In this document: in pieces, positions 1-12,507 of the stretch
Layout: the number at the start of each line of letters is the position of its first letter
Numbering within the stretch: the first letter of the stretch is position 1
Assembly: GCA_963662155.1 (NCBI GenBank)
Contig: OY759261.1
Span: 49,000,850 to 49,064,849, forward strand
Direction of reading: 5' to 3'
Source: Lamellibrachia columna
Taxonomy: Eukaryota; Annelida; Polychaeta; Sabellida; Siboglinidae
DNA: 64,000 nucleotides
Notes under the pieces: generated by a model
What the model saw: the letters and a program-made list of their open reading frames with translations, nothing else
Told to the model about the DNA's origin: nothing
Database searches by the model: none
Translations under genes and position numbers: made by a program

Positions 1-948
1 CGCCGCCAGATGAAGCGCCGTGTCGCCGCGCACGTTCTGCTGGTTAACATTGACGCATTTCCGGATGAGAAGGTCAGCCAGGAGGTTGTAGTCGTCCTTG
101 CGGCGCATGCTCCGAGAGCTGTGGCGCTCTGCGACTGCGCACTGAAGCGCCGTCTGTCCGTCCGAGTCGAGAGCGGTGACGTCAGCCCGGAAGCGCTCCA
201 AGAGGAAGTTGGCCGTCTCGACAAGTCCGCGCTCTGCCGCTAGGTGGAGCGGTGTCTTCTCCTTGGTGTCATCTCCGCTCATGTCCTTCGTGTTGACGTC
301 GACAAAGTTCAGGAACATGTCGATGAGAGGCACGTGACCTTCCATGGCGGCGATGTGCAGGGGACTGGGTCCCGTCTGTCCCTCGTGGAAGACGCTCGCG
401 TCGTGCTCAATGAGCATGCGCACCAGCTCCACGTGACCGTACTTGGCAGCCATCTGCAACGGCACCTTGCCGTGCTTGTCCGGCACGTCCGCGCGTGCGC
501 CGCGACCGAGCAACATCCGGGCGACTCGACAATCGGCATTTTTAATCGCCAGGTGGAGCGGTCGTCGGCCGTCACTGTCGGCGGCGTTTACGTTGGCGTT
601 GGCTTCGAGTAGCACCGCCACTGACTCGTGGCGCCCTCTCTCTACCGCTACGTGCAGCGGACTTCTGAACGTCTGCTTGAAGTCACACGACAGAGCGCAC
701 GTGGCGTTGACGTCGAAGCCCTTCTGGATCATATACTTGAGTATGGTGGCGTCGTCTAGTGCCGCCGCCGCCAACATCAAGCTATGGTACTCGCGTCCAG
801 GCGCATCATCAGTGAAGACGCCGCACCTGAACGGTGACGCCCACTCTTGGCGGCGTATTCGCGTCTCCCACAATGACTTCACCTCGGTCACGTTGTTGTC
901 ACTGATCGCGCTCAAGATCTTGTTCAAGTACTGCGCCTCTTTCAGCAT
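1..948 (-). CDS. Ankyrin-repeat protein, copy 1 (3' end outside window)
   Basis: This is an uninterrupted minus-strand frame of 316 codons from ATG at 948-946 to the window edge, still open there. It encodes stacked ankyrin repeats (motifs such as 'SPLHVAVERGRHES', 'RRPLHLAIKNADC', 'SPLHIAAMEGHV', 'KTPLHLAAERGLVET'). It is collinear with copy 2 at 35150-36319; the central part is nearly identical in DNA and the first 90 residues are more diverged. The start was chosen because copy 2 has ATG at the same place and because a pyrimidine tract plus CAG acceptor lies just upstream (AG at 969-968, exon from 967) in both copies. No signal peptide or membrane segment is seen, so a cytosolic or nuclear protein-binding scaffold is likely; the partner is unknown. 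The exon is GC-rich against AT-rich flanks. About 73 residues are missing by comparison with copy 2. Confidence 0.85.
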   Translation of the reverse strand, partial: MLKEAQYLNKILSAISDNNVTEVKSLWETRIRRQEWASPFRCGVFTDDAPGREYHSLMLAAAALDDATILKYMIQKGFDVNATCALSCDFKQTFRSPLHVAVERGRHESVAVLLEANANVNAADSDGRRPLHLAIKNADCRVARMLLGRGARADVPDKHGKVPLQMAAKYGHVELVRMLIEHDASVFHEGQTGPSPLHIAAMEGHVPLIDMFLNFVDVNTKDMSGDDTKEKTPLHLAAERGLVETANFLLERFRADVTALDSDGQTALQCAVAERHSSRSMRRKDDYNLLADLLIRKCVNVNQQNVRGDTALHLAA

Positions 949-1210
949 CTTCGCCAGCTGGAAACAGCTGCAACACAGGAAGAAGGACTAAATTATTTTA
1001 TTGCTGAGTATGGTTTCCACATGAACCAGATGACACGAAACTGAGCAGCGCCGAAGGTGCATCCTCTAATGGACGGTCGTGATTGTCTTTGCGTGGTGAC
1101 CACTGGACACGTCGCTGTATCACATTCATATTCGTTGTTGATTACACCAGTGTGGAGAGCCATACGGAGGCATTAATTAATTACTTACTTAATAGTTTGA
1201 CCGTAGTGAA

Positions 1211-3006
1211 TTCATCGGACACGATACATAATAACTGAATATCTTGTCTCGTTCATTATAACTATGTATTCAACAACGTTTACAAATAGAAGACGGCAGG
1301 TTGGTTACAACGCTGTAACGACGTCATCGGACACGATACATAATAACTGAATATCTTGTCTCGTTCATTATAACTATGTATTCAACAACGTTTACAAATA
1401 GAAGACGGCAGGTTGATTACAAGGCTGTAACGACGTCATCGGACACGATACATAATAACTTAATATCTTGTCTCGTTCATTATAACTATGTATTCAACAA
1501 AGTTTACAAATAGAAGACGGCAGGTTGGTTACAACGCTGTAACGACGTCATCGGACACGATACATAATAACTGAATATCTTGTCTCGTTCATTATAACTA
1601 TGTATTCAACAACGTTTACAAATAGAAGACGGCAGGTTGGTTACAACGCTGTAACGACGTCATCGGACACGATACATAATAACTGAATATCTTGTCTCGT
1701 TCATTATAACAATGTATTCAACAACGTTTACAAATAGAAGACGACAGGTTAATTACAACGCTGTAACGACGTCATCGGACACGATACATAATAAATGAAT
1801 ATCTTGTCTCGTTCATTATAACTATGTATTCAACAACGTTTACAAATAGACGACGGCAGGTTGGTTACAACGCTGTAACGACGTCATCGGACACGATACA
1901 TAATAACTGAATATCTTGTCTCGTTCATTATAACTATGTATTCAACAACGTTTACAAATAGAAGACGGCAGGTTGGTTACAACGCTGTAACGACGTCATC
2001 GGACACGATACATAATAACTGAATATCTTGTCTCGTTCATTATAACTATGTATTCAACAACGTTTACAAATAGAAGACGGCAGGTTGGTTACAACGCTGT
2101 AACGACGTCATCGGACACGATACATAATAACTGAATATCTTGTCTCGTTCATTATAACTATGTATTCAACAACGTTTACAAATAGAAGACGACAGGTTAA
2201 TTACAACGCTGTAACGACGTCATCGGACACGATACATAATAATTGAATATCTTGTCTCGTTCATAATAACTATGTATTCAACAACGTTTACATATAGAAG
2301 ACGGCAGGTTGGTTACAACGCTGTAACGACGTCATCGGACACGATACATAATAACTGAATATCTTGTCTCGTTCATTATAACTATGTATTCAACAACGTT
2401 TACAAATAGAAGACGGCAGGTTGGTTACAATGCTGTAACGACGTCATCGGACACGATACATAATAACTGAATATCTTGTCTCGTTCATTATAACTATGTA
2501 TTCAACAACGTTTACAAATAGAAGACGACAGGTTAATTACAACGCTGTAACGACGTCATCGGACACGATACATAATAATTGAATATCTTGTCTCGTTCAT
2601 AATAACTATGTATTCAACAACGTTTACATATAGAAGACGGCAGGTTGGTTACAACGCTGTAACGACGTCATCGGACGCGATACATAATAACTGAATATCT
2701 TGTCTCGTTCATTATAACTATGTATTCAACAACGTTTACAAATAGAAGACGGCAGGTTGGTTACAACGCTGTAACGACGTCATCGGACACGATACATAAT
2801 AACTGAATATCTTGTCTCGTTCATTATAACTATGTATTCAACAACGTTTACAAATAGAAGACGGCAGGTTGGTTACAACGCTGTAACGACGTCATCGGAC
2901 ACGATACATAATAACTGAATATCTTGTCTCGTTCATTATAACTATGTATTCAACAACGTTTACAAATAGAAGACGGCAGGTTGGTTACAACGCTGTAACG
3001 ACGTCA
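1211..3006. repeat. 112-bp satellite, about 16 tandem copies
   Basis: Units begin with CGTCATCGGACACGATAC and recur exactly every 112 bp (for example at 1323, 1435 and 1547), about 16 copies. Several units share a variant in which 'GGCAGGTTGGTT' becomes 'GACAGGTTAATT' (near 1740, 2190 and 2525), and two of these also share TCATAATAAC, showing that blocks of units were copied together. The array lies wholly in the inferred intron of ankyrin copy 1 and has no counterpart in the intron of copy 2. Confidence 0.97.
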
Positions 3007-3515
3007 TGGTGACATTGTTTTGTCGTTGCTTGCCCCAAACAAAGCAGAGTTGTAGTTGTTAATAGCTGTGGGGAAACACGACTAGCAGACGGTGACCTCT
3101 AAAGCAGTCGTAACAACGAATGTCATTAAGACATCATTATTGATTTAGTTTCAGATGTTTCTCTATTCCACGTTGTTTGTAAACTGAGAAAAAATAAATA
3201 ATTAAAATAATTTTGCGAGATTCTAAAGACAATATGATAGTTTTTATATAGGGCGTACTATGCCTTGAGACCTCATACAATATTGAGGATTAACCAATAA
3301 TCGATCCAAAATATCAAGCGGCCCCAGTAACCTGTTTAGTGTTGTGCGAATTTACTCTAGAAACGTTTATGTGTCTGTACTCGTTTAGGTTCAAATTTAA
3401 CATCACAACAATATAGAATATTCGACATGTAAACATTTCATCAACAAAACAAACCTTTCGCAACAATAACAAAATATATATCTTCTAAAGTGTGACAGAA
3501 ATGACAAATACTTAC
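3007..3515. other. Rest of ankyrin copy 1 intron; nothing recognised
   Basis: AT-rich sequence between the satellite and the inferred exon 1 donor. I see no coding potential, RNA gene or named repeat in it. Confidence 0.5.
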
Positions 3516-3880
3516 TGTTGACGAGTTGGACCAAAGTTCTTTTCTCTACTCGACTGAACGTTTTACGAAAGTCTCTGACTCAAATCGTAAACAGAATAAA
3601 GTTTGAAGTTACGCCAAAGTCGACTACAGAGGTTTTCAATGGCATATGACGAAACACAATTTTAATCACTTTCGGTTCCGCCTCTGTGATACGCTTCTGT
3701 TTCAAATGTCGTCTGCCGAAGCGACGCGTTAATTATACCCGCGAAATGTCCGTGAATCAGCGCAGCGGTCAACGTGCGAAGTCACCGCACCGTCCTGACC
3801 CCCTGGCGTTGTCCATTGACACATATCGGTCAGCTAATCCAGGTGTGTCGAGTTGCCCGCCTGGACAGCGGAAATCGTCT
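3516..3880 (-). promoter_or_regulatory. Promoter and non-coding exon 1 of ankyrin copy 1 (conserved with copy 2)
   Basis: The segment 3660-3880, read on the minus strand, matches 33308-33525 on the plus strand over about 200 bp, including GTCGTCTGCCGAAGCGACGC. Both lie upstream of their ankyrin exon. On the minus strand a TATA-like box (TATAATTAA, 3737-3729) is followed by the shared block, a GGAACCGAAAGTGATT motif (3679-3664) resembling an interferon-regulatory-factor site, and a donor GTAAGT just after 3516. I infer transcription starting near 3705, a short non-coding exon ending at 3516, and splicing to the coding exon at 967. The conservation and splice-like sites are seen directly; promoter function is inference. 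Confidence 0.6.
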
Positions 3881-3889
3881 TTCACACGC

Positions 3890-4790
3890 ACAGGTACGTT
3901 TCGAATAATCAATGGATGACGTCAGTTAGGTAATCGTTGGGCAGAATTCACATGTTTCGCAACCATTGCCGAACGTAATTTACCAAGACATCCTATCTGG
4001 TGATCTAGTAAGAACAACTCCGTAGCCATGCACTGCCCATGTGCAGCCATTGCAGGATTTAGCCCTCCGCTAAACCTTTCTATATGTCTCTGTCTTTGGC
4101 TGACATTGTCCACAGTGCTCCTGCGTTGTTGGCAATGTCGTCGCGCCATCATCTCTCCTGTCTGCCTCTGGCTGTTCCCTTTCCTGGGTTGTGATGATCC
4201 ATCTGTCATCTTTCATTATTGCTACGGTACCTGCCCATTTCCACTTTGTTTTCGTGATATATTTTATCATCTTTCTTACGTTTGTTCCCAGGATGACGTC
4301 ATATGGTGTTATTTTTTTTTATTTTCATTCATGTTCAAGATGTTTTCCTACAACGACCCTTCGTGTTGATCTGAACTGATGTATAGCTGGCCCCATTTTT
4401 TCTACACAGACATTTAGTTAATTATTTCTTTATTTTCTTGAACATTCCCGAAAGACTTAAAGGATTAATATAGTAGACTGCCAATTAGTTACAATACAAT
4501 ATATTTTTGAAGCGATTATTCTTATTATTTATTGTGATAATTGCCAATGCCTAATAGTGCAGCGGAGGTTTGGATCAGCAGCTGGTTTAAGACGAAATAA
4601 GGACATTAAGCAAATTGATAAACGGATCATTTTGAGAAAAAGTAAATCCTGGCAGACGATGTGGACTCGAGTGTCTAATTAAAAACATGCGGGACTTGTT
4701 CTATTTGGCCCAAACTACGCAAGATAAATTTTATAAAAATTAATCAGTCTAATGATATCATAAAAGAAAATTAGGGGTAATAATAAATAA
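3890..4790. other. AT-rich intergenic stretch, no gene seen
   Basis: Short open frames here (for example 4028-4369) have no recognisable domain and low-complexity composition. Nothing else is supported. Confidence 0.5.
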
Positions 4791-4990
<200 letters not shown>

Positions 4991-5039
4991 AAGAACAATA
5001 ATTCTACTCAAAGTATACAGGAATTAAATAGTTAACATA

Positions 5040-5620
5040 ATAAATTAAATTTGTAGCAAGTGTAACATCACTTACGCTTTCACTTTCGAAGAAAAAAATC
5101 GAAATAATAAAACACTGCGTTTTGTCATTGCGTCCATGTGCTTGCGTGAGTCAACACCCAGAGGTATGTCTACGTTGACGTAATTTTGGAGCGGATTGTT
5201 AATTACGCCAATGACATATCGATCGGTTGAGGGCGAGCCGTCGGTAGTGGAGGTCGTATACGCAAGAGGAGGATGTAATCGTTCACACCGCTCAACGTCA
5301 ATGTTATTATCATCAAAGGCTAACTACCGCCGTGGGTTCGTTGACGGAGAACGACGTGTCAAAGACCAACAAGCTTATCCTTGTCACCTGCGGTCAATAT
5401 CACCGATCTTGCGATATCGCTTGTTTTGTGGGAAAAGGACAATATCAAGAGCAGAAGTTACAAATTTGCGAGGACTGCTGGAGTTGGAGACTTATAGGTG
5501 CAGAGAGGGTGGATACAAGGAGGAAGCATGGCCTGAGGGGAAAGATTGGGGTGCAGTTCAGCCTAACACGAAAGAATAGTAAGGAGCCGGGTGATGGAGG
5601 CAGATCACGCGGTACCGTTG
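5040..5620. other. Intergenic, no supported gene
   Basis: Overlapping short open frames run into the next minisatellite. They have no recognisable domain and are treated as chance or retroelement debris. Confidence 0.4.
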
Positions 5621-5831
5621 GAGGCGGGCCAACTACCGAACAGAACAGAGGCGGCGTACGACGAGGCGGGCCAACTACCGAACAGAACAGAGGCGGCGTA
5701 CGACGAGGCGGGCCGACTACCGAACAGAACAGAGGCGGCGTACGACGAGGCGGGCCAACTACCGAACAGAACAGAGGCGGCGTACGACGAGGCGGGCCAA
5801 CTACCGAACAGAACAGAGGCGGCGAAACGAC
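5621..5831. repeat. 42-bp minisatellite, 5 copies
   Basis: The unit starts GAGGCGGGCCAACTACCGAA and recurs at 5621, 5663, 5705, 5747 and 5789. Because 42 is divisible by three, every frame without a stop stays open and gives peptide repeats such as EAGQLPNRTEAAYD. The array amplifies the start of the retroelement-like tail that follows; the tail at 32815 has a single unexpanded equivalent. Confidence 0.95.
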
Positions 5832-6000
5832 GAGGCCGCAGGAATAGGTGCAGACCACAAAGACGATGGGAAGACAGCGCAAAGAGGGGAGTGAGAAAGA
5901 CGGAGGAGGCTGACAGGTTGAGGGAGAAGGCTATCGATAGGGAGAAGTGTGAACGGACAACAACCAAAGCAGTGACGCAGAACAAGAACCAATCGGCATC
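5825..6000 (+). pseudogene. Retroelement C-terminal tail relic ('RRWEDSAKR')
   Basis: Basic residues followed by RRWEDSAKRGVRKTEEADR resemble the short conserved tail (R-x-R-W-x-D/E) found at the C-terminus of many non-LTR reverse transcriptases. A homologous stretch occurs at 32830-33050 (plus) and a related one at 37400-37481 (minus; GRPRHRWEDCVKR). The shared DNA after the tail (ACAACAACCAAA..AGTG..GGGAACT) shows that the first two belong to one repeat family. No catalytic domain is nearby, so this is a relic. Confidence 0.45.
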
Positions 6001-6212
6001 ACCCCTTTACAGTGGGAACTACGAGGAAGAACAACATGGACAAGGGAATCAACACCCCTTTACAGTGGGAACTGCGATGAAAAACAACATGGACAAGGGA
6101 ATCAACACCCCTTTACATCGGGAACTACGAGGAAGAACAACACGGACAAGGGAATCATCACCCCTTTACAGTGGGAACTACGAGGAAGAACAACATGGAC
6201 AAGGGAATCATC
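6001..6212. repeat. 53-bp minisatellite, 4 copies
   Basis: Units begin ACCCCTTTACAGTGGGAACT and recur at 6001, 6054, 6107 and 6160. They are an amplification of the end of the preceding retroelement-like repeat, whose single equivalent is at about 33018-33050. Confidence 0.92.
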
Positions 6213-6714
6213 ATCGGTGATCCATCGATACGCGGATACAATCTGTCAAGGATTGATTGTGGGTCTTCAGTTAACCAAGTAGCCCCAGTCTTATCTGCAG
6301 ATCTTAGGGCAGTGCGACTGGAGGCAGCAGCGAATCCAGGGGGGTCTTAGGGGTCTCAAGATCCCCCTAGGCCACGGAGGGGGGTCTTAGACCCCCCAAT
6401 GTGTCCGTGGGAAGTATTAAGGTAAAGGACAACGTACATAAAATAGGCCTGCATCGGAACTAGTGTCTCTGTAGAAACTGAACTATTAACAGCCGGCTAA
6501 TGTTAACCCTTCTGTAAGTAGAACGACACACGTGTTCCCCCCTCCCCCCGGTTCTTAAGTAGAACGACATATGACTACGACTGACTGATCCCCCCTGCCA
6601 ACAAGCCTAGATCCGCCCCTGGGAGGGTCCGGTTGGAAGTGAGATTTGGCGGTATTTTCTTCTCAGCCGCTTCTCCGCCTTATTGAGAAGTAGGTATGTT
6701 TCGAAGTCTGCGCT

Positions 6715-7535
6715 ATTGGACAGTGGATCGTACGAGGTCAACCGACGGCCGGGTCCTGTTGGACGGTGGATCGTGCGAGGACAACCGACGGCCGTGTCCT
6801 GTTGGACGGTGGATCGTGCGAGGACAACCGACGGCCGGGTCCTGTTGGACGGTGGATCGTGCGAGGACAACCGACGGCCGGGTCCTGTTGGACGGTGGAT
6901 TGTGCGAGGACAACCGACGGCCGGGTCCTGTTGGACGGTGGATCGTGCGAGGACAACCGACGGCCGTGTCCTGTTGGACGGTGGATCGTGCGAGGACAAC
7001 CGACGGCCGGGTCCTGTTGGACGGTGGATCGTGCGAGGACAACCGACGGCCGTGTCCTGTTGGACGGTGGATCGTGCGAGGACAACCGACGGCCGGGTCC
7101 TGTTGGACGGTGGATCGTGCGAGGACAACCGACGGCCGCGTCCTGTTGGACGGTGGATCGTGCGACGACAACCGACGGCCGGGTCCTGTTGGACGGTGGA
7201 TCGTGCGAGGACAACCGACGGCCGTGTCCTGTTGGACGGTGGATCGTGCGAGGACAACCGACGGCCGTGTCCTGTTGGACGGTGGATCGTGCGAGGACAA
7301 CCGACGGCCGTGTCCTGTTGGACGGTGGATCGTGCGAGGACAACCGACGGCCGGGTCCTGTTGGACGGTGGATCGTGCGAGGACAACCGACGGCCGTGTC
7401 CTGTTGGATGGTGGATCGTGCGAGGACAACCGACAACCGACGGCCGGGTCCTGTTGGACGGTGGATCGTGCGAGAACAACCGACGGCCGGGTCCTGTTGG
7501 ACGGTGGATCGTGCGAGGACAACCGACGGCCGGGT
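6715..7535. repeat. 43-bp GC-rich minisatellite, about 19 copies
   Basis: The unit is GGACGGTGGATCGTGCGAGG followed by ACAACCGACGGCCGGGTCCTGTT, repeated about 19 times with very few substitutions; one copy near 7436 carries a short CGACAAC duplication. The unit lacks stops on either strand and 43 is not a multiple of three, so five long frames of 230-340 codons cross the array and all give the same 43-residue peptide cycle. These are period artefacts, not proteins. Confidence 0.97.
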
Positions 7536-7539
7536 CGTG

Positions 7540-8160
7540 CCAGTTTGCGGTGTATATCAAGCGTGTTTAGGATGTCTTCGGTGTGTCTCTGAAGCGTTTT
7601 CTCTGGCCACCTCGTGGAGTTTGCTGTTAATAAGCAAAGTTAAAAAAATTATACATTTTTGGACTCTCGATACACCTGGAGTGTCTTGCTGTGTATTGCA
7701 ATCTTGTTCAATCCTGTCGAAAAGGTCATTGCCATTTTCCAATTCAGCGCGGAATAGTCATGACCAAAATCGGCTCATTAGCGGCTTGTAACCACCACTT
7801 TCAACTCAAACTGAAACCGGTTGTGGAATTGTGATCTATTTTCTACAGCAGTGGGCTCTCAATTTGAAAGGCCAGGCAACTTCGTGGACCAAATGTGATA
7901 TTGTTGTCACCATAGGTGGATCCACCCGAACAAACCTTGCAACGAACTTTATCCCACTGGCAGCATCAGCCATTCAGATGGGTTCCTTCTATTTCTCTCC
8001 GTCAAAATACCTGGTTTATTAGCACGTCAACCGAATATTTTTACCTGGTACATAAATGCATTGAATGTATTGTCGTTAGTCATTATACTAGTCAGTTTGC
8101 TATTATATCGTGTGTTTTTTATATGTGAACATGTATTTGTATGTTTCTTCTCCGGTAATG
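7540..8160. other. Intergenic, no supported gene
   Basis: Only short frames without recognisable domains are present, one of them a run-off from the 43-bp minisatellite. Confidence 0.45.
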
Positions 8161-8164
8161 GAGG

Positions 8165-8280
8165 TTGAATATAATCATAATCATAATCATAATAACAACA
8201 ATAATAAATTAAAACTATTATTATTATTATTGGTGTTATAATAATAATAACAATAATAATAATAATAATATTATTAATAT
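8165..8280. repeat. (ATT/AAT)n-rich microsatellite
   Basis: Imperfect ATAATC and ATT/AAT repeats with complementary halves (TTATTATTATTATTGG..ATAATAATAATAAC) that could form a weak hairpin. Confidence 0.85.
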
Positions 8281-8404
8281 CACATTGCAACGCGTGTTCA
8301 TTGATAAAACGTAATTTAACTGACAGAAAGCTAACATTTATTATTTGTTGTATCCGTTGTTGTACACGACGGCGGTAACGACAACTCTCGCTGGTGATAT
8401 CTAC

Positions 8405-9105
<701 letters not shown>

Positions 9106-9109
9106 AACA

Positions 9110-10055
9110 TTTGGTATTTGGAGGATGAGGTCGTGGTTCGTACCATCTGCCACTGTTCTTTTTCTGAACAACATCACATAGTCCATATTGCCTCCCACTA
9201 TTAACCTGAATAAATGATTACCTGGAATCACACAATAATAGAACAGTATAGAGCATTATATTGCTTCTTAGAAAGCGAAATACGATAGTAAAGTGTCAGC
9301 TGTCATTTGTAGTGGATATCGTACTATGCAAACATCTTTGACGTTTTACTCCAAGCAGCCCGTAAAATGTTCGTGGAATATCGAACGGCTTGTGATTTCC
9401 CGCGGACAGTTCTTTGTTCTTGAACGGGTCGATATGTTTTATTAATCGGCTTGCTCTGGGAGCTAATTAACGGACACGGTGACAGTTAAAGGTGTGGTAT
9501 CAGAAGCGTCACAGGGCCGGGAATGGACCATCCCATTTCTCATTCGAGGGGATTCATTGCTAACACTGTATCAAATGTCAAAATCACAACGAAACTTCAT
9601 TAAAATCACTGGCGACATTTTGTTCGAATCTCATGCAGGAAAACCCCCGTTAGAAAAAAAGGAAAATGCGTTTATGCTTAACCGCTGTTTAATAAACTTG
9701 ACATTGGACAATATTATAATGTGTGACTCATTCAATCATGAGAATAGCCTCATCCGCGTTTTGACAAAAGGATCTGATTCGGACTTGGTGAACTGTGTAG
9801 ATCAATGGACGTTGATAAGGACCGTTGACGGGGCGACTCGCTATCTGGAGACAACCGCTCAACTTGGGCAACATACCTGCAGTGACAATTACTGTAAGTA
9901 GTGAAATTATCATTCAAAATATTATTTAAAAAAATCATTAACGAGTTCTGAGTTGTACAAAAAGCACTAGTTGTGACAATATAGCTCATTGTGTTGTTTT
10001 GATCGTCGTGATATTAGACCAAGCCATGATCACGTGGATAAATAACACGTGGTAG
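9110..10055. other. Intergenic; one unexplained open frame at 9479-9901
   Basis: A plus-strand frame of 140 codons is open at 9479-9901 but begins at a non-ATG codon and shows no domain I recognise. Its last codons overlap a donor-like GTAAGTAG at about 9894. It could be an internal exon of an unknown gene or chance. The rest shows no gene. Confidence 0.25.
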
Positions 10056-10059
10056 CGTG

Positions 10060-10335
10060 ATATATCGGATTCTCAGTCGAGAGTTCAGAAGCTACACCAA
10101 TTTCATGTACTCCGCGTTGTCTTGGTTAACTAAGCTATGTAAATGAGTCCATGGCAAGGGACAATGTTGGACTTGTGTACAAATAGCCTTCGCACAGTAA
10201 TTACAGCGTGGCTGAATGCTTCCCAGAGAAGTCGAGTTGGCGTTGGAATGAACAGGTCTACATGGGGTGAAGTGTAACGCGCCTTGAGCGGTCTGGATTC
10301 CGCGCCATATAAGAACGTACCTTTTTTCTTACAAC
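10060..10335 (+). mobile_element. tRNA-derived SINE, diverged copy
   Basis: The sequence from GATTCTCAGTCGAGAG through GCTGAATGCTTCCCAGAGAAG to GCGCCATATAAGAACG aligns with the better preserved SINE at 55352-55690, sharing the body and the 3' block (..GCGC.TTGAGC.GTC..GGAT.CCGCGC.ATA). Its tRNA-like head is strongly decayed. Confidence 0.6.
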
Positions 10336-11540
10336 ATCATTGTTTGGCTCATAGTACCTGTGAACAAAAAGGTCGAAGATCATATGCTCGATATGCCCTC
10401 AAATATGCCGCTGATCGGTTTGAATTATATTAATGTTATAAAACGTAACTTAGGAGAAATCCTACTAAATACAAAATTAGTAAGTAAATATATTATTAAT
10501 GTGAATTCTTTATCATAACTATTGATGTTTCGGTTTTTACCTGTATAATAACCGTTATAAATGATTGTGTAATTTTAATGTTACTGTATTAATAGTCTTA
10601 TTTCTGTCTATTGTGTTATCAGCATATCTCTGACTGGTGAGTCACTAAAATTACTGGCAATATCTCTGAAATGTGACAATTCCTAATTTGTCTACGAGAT
10701 ACCTCATACTGATTTTGACAGGAAATGTATGTTGATACATGGGTTAGCAAAGCCTGCGAACACTAGAAATGTTGCACACTATTTTAATTTCCCGAACTAT
10801 CGATGTATGCGGAGATAAATACTAAACGCGTGAGTCAGATGCCGTCTCGGTAATTCGGAGCGTGTCCCTTTCAACGCTGGTATCATCTGCTACAGGCGGG
10901 TGTGGCTGGCCTCGTCACACTTCACTGCACACGCCTCGTCGCGTGTTCGCGGACACAGTCATTAATTTTAACCGTTGCCACGACAACGTATTTAATTAAT
11001 ACCTCCAAAGTTCTTTGAACAATGGCCTTTAATTCTGCCTAGAGCGTGTTCCTGCTGCCCAGAAATGTGTGCGTGTGAAGGGCGTGTTTGCACGTGCGAG
11101 TGCGTTTGCATGTTCTCGTGAGACAGCGTACCTGCATACAACAACAGCAATTTATAACACAATAGGTGACTCACATGTGGATATTTGATCACCAGATGGC
11201 ATTAGTGAAAATTGTACTAACTCCTGACCGGAAGGGTGCAAACCCAAGCATGCGCAAGACGGTGTTAAGATATTATTTAGTTACATTATCACTGTATAAA
11301 AAAACTGTAATATGTGAACACAGAGAAAAATACTATTATCACCATCGTCACAGGAATCATTGTACTGCGTTGGAAATATGTCACAATAGTAAACCATAGT
11401 GTGATAAAAAACCACATATACGTTAAGAGTGTGAGATCAAAGGAAAATTTCCATTTGATGTGAAACACTGGACAATAAAGGTTTTTTAATTATATTCAAT
11501 TCAATGTGGTTGGACATTGTCGATATTCTCCCAAACAGTT
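10336..11540. other. AT-rich intergenic stretch, no gene seen
   Basis: Only short frames with no recognisable product occur. No structured RNA or known repeat is identified. Confidence 0.45.
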
Positions 11541-11544
11541 GAAA

Positions 11545-12400
11545 CAAATGTTCGAAATGTGCGTGTGTGTTTGTGTGTGTGCGTTCGTGCTTTCGCGCGC
11601 GCGTGCCTATGCTTGTGGCACACACACACGTTCACACGCACACAAGCACACACGCACGCACACAAGCGCACGCGCGCACGCACGCACACACGCATGCACG
11701 CACACACATATATTAAATTAATTAAATAATTAACTAGATTATGCGTAACACATAAGCATCATATGCAGCTCCACGTGGCTGTTTCTGAATTTTTATTTTT
11801 GGGCAGTATAGCCATATAGGGGTGGGCGTTATGCCCCCAAACCGAGTGTTATGCCCCTCTTATTATATAGTTCCTCATGTTAAAAGGCTACAACCACCTC
11901 TAACTTGTTTAATCTCGCTTGTAAATCTGAACAAGTCATCTCGACCCGGTGATTGTCAGACCGGTTTGTCTCGGCACCGTGCGTCTCGGTGAATGGTCCA
12001 CGAACTAAACGGGCAACACGGAGAGACCAGTGTCAGTATCTAGTACTTAGATCGGACGCACGAGCTGATCATTACCGCCCTCGTCGATGTAAACGTTCTT
12101 GATACACAGGTCCTGCTGACACACAACACTCCAGACGGCGCTGATTCGTGATGTCGCTTTATCGATTTGTGATTATTATTATTTTGTCGACTCTCGCCGC
12201 TAGGCAATAATCTGCTAATGCACGTCATCTCGACACTAACATTTCGCCACTGTCACAACTAACATTTCACCACTGTCACGACTAACATTTCGCCACTGTC
12301 ACGACTAACATTTCACCACTGTCACGACTAACATTTCATGTGCAGATTCTGCACATCTTTATTTCATTTGGTAAAGTCAAGAGATCTCTCAATTTCAATT
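11545..12400. repeat. Diverged duplicated block, copy X1
   Basis: After a GT/CA simple-repeat stretch (11560-11710), the sequence from GCAGCTCCACGTGGCTGTTT through GGGGTGGGCGTTATGCCCCC, GACGGCGCTGATTCGTGATG and CACTAACATTTC to TTCTGCACATCTTTATTTCA is matched in order, in direct orientation, by 17940-19510. X1 has only a few 23-bp 'CTAACATTTCACCACTGTCA' units, against about 30 in the other copy. Neither copy contains a credible gene. Confidence 0.85.
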
Positions 12401-12410
12401 GCACACTTCA

Positions 12411-12507
12411 TCTGAGGACTGTCTACACGGAGAAACATTACGAGTGACATTGTTAACATCTGAGGACTGTCTACACGGAGAAACATTACGAGTGACATTG
12501 TTAACAT
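12411..12507. repeat. 49-bp direct duplication
   Basis: TCTGAGGACTGTCTACACGG with the following 29 bp occurs at 12411 and again at 12460, apparently exactly. Confidence 0.95.

Noticed and set aside
6607..7791. Seven long overlapping open frames (230-341 codons) on both strands
   Set aside because: All derive from the stop-free 43-bp minisatellite cycling through frames; the peptides are the same 43-residue period.
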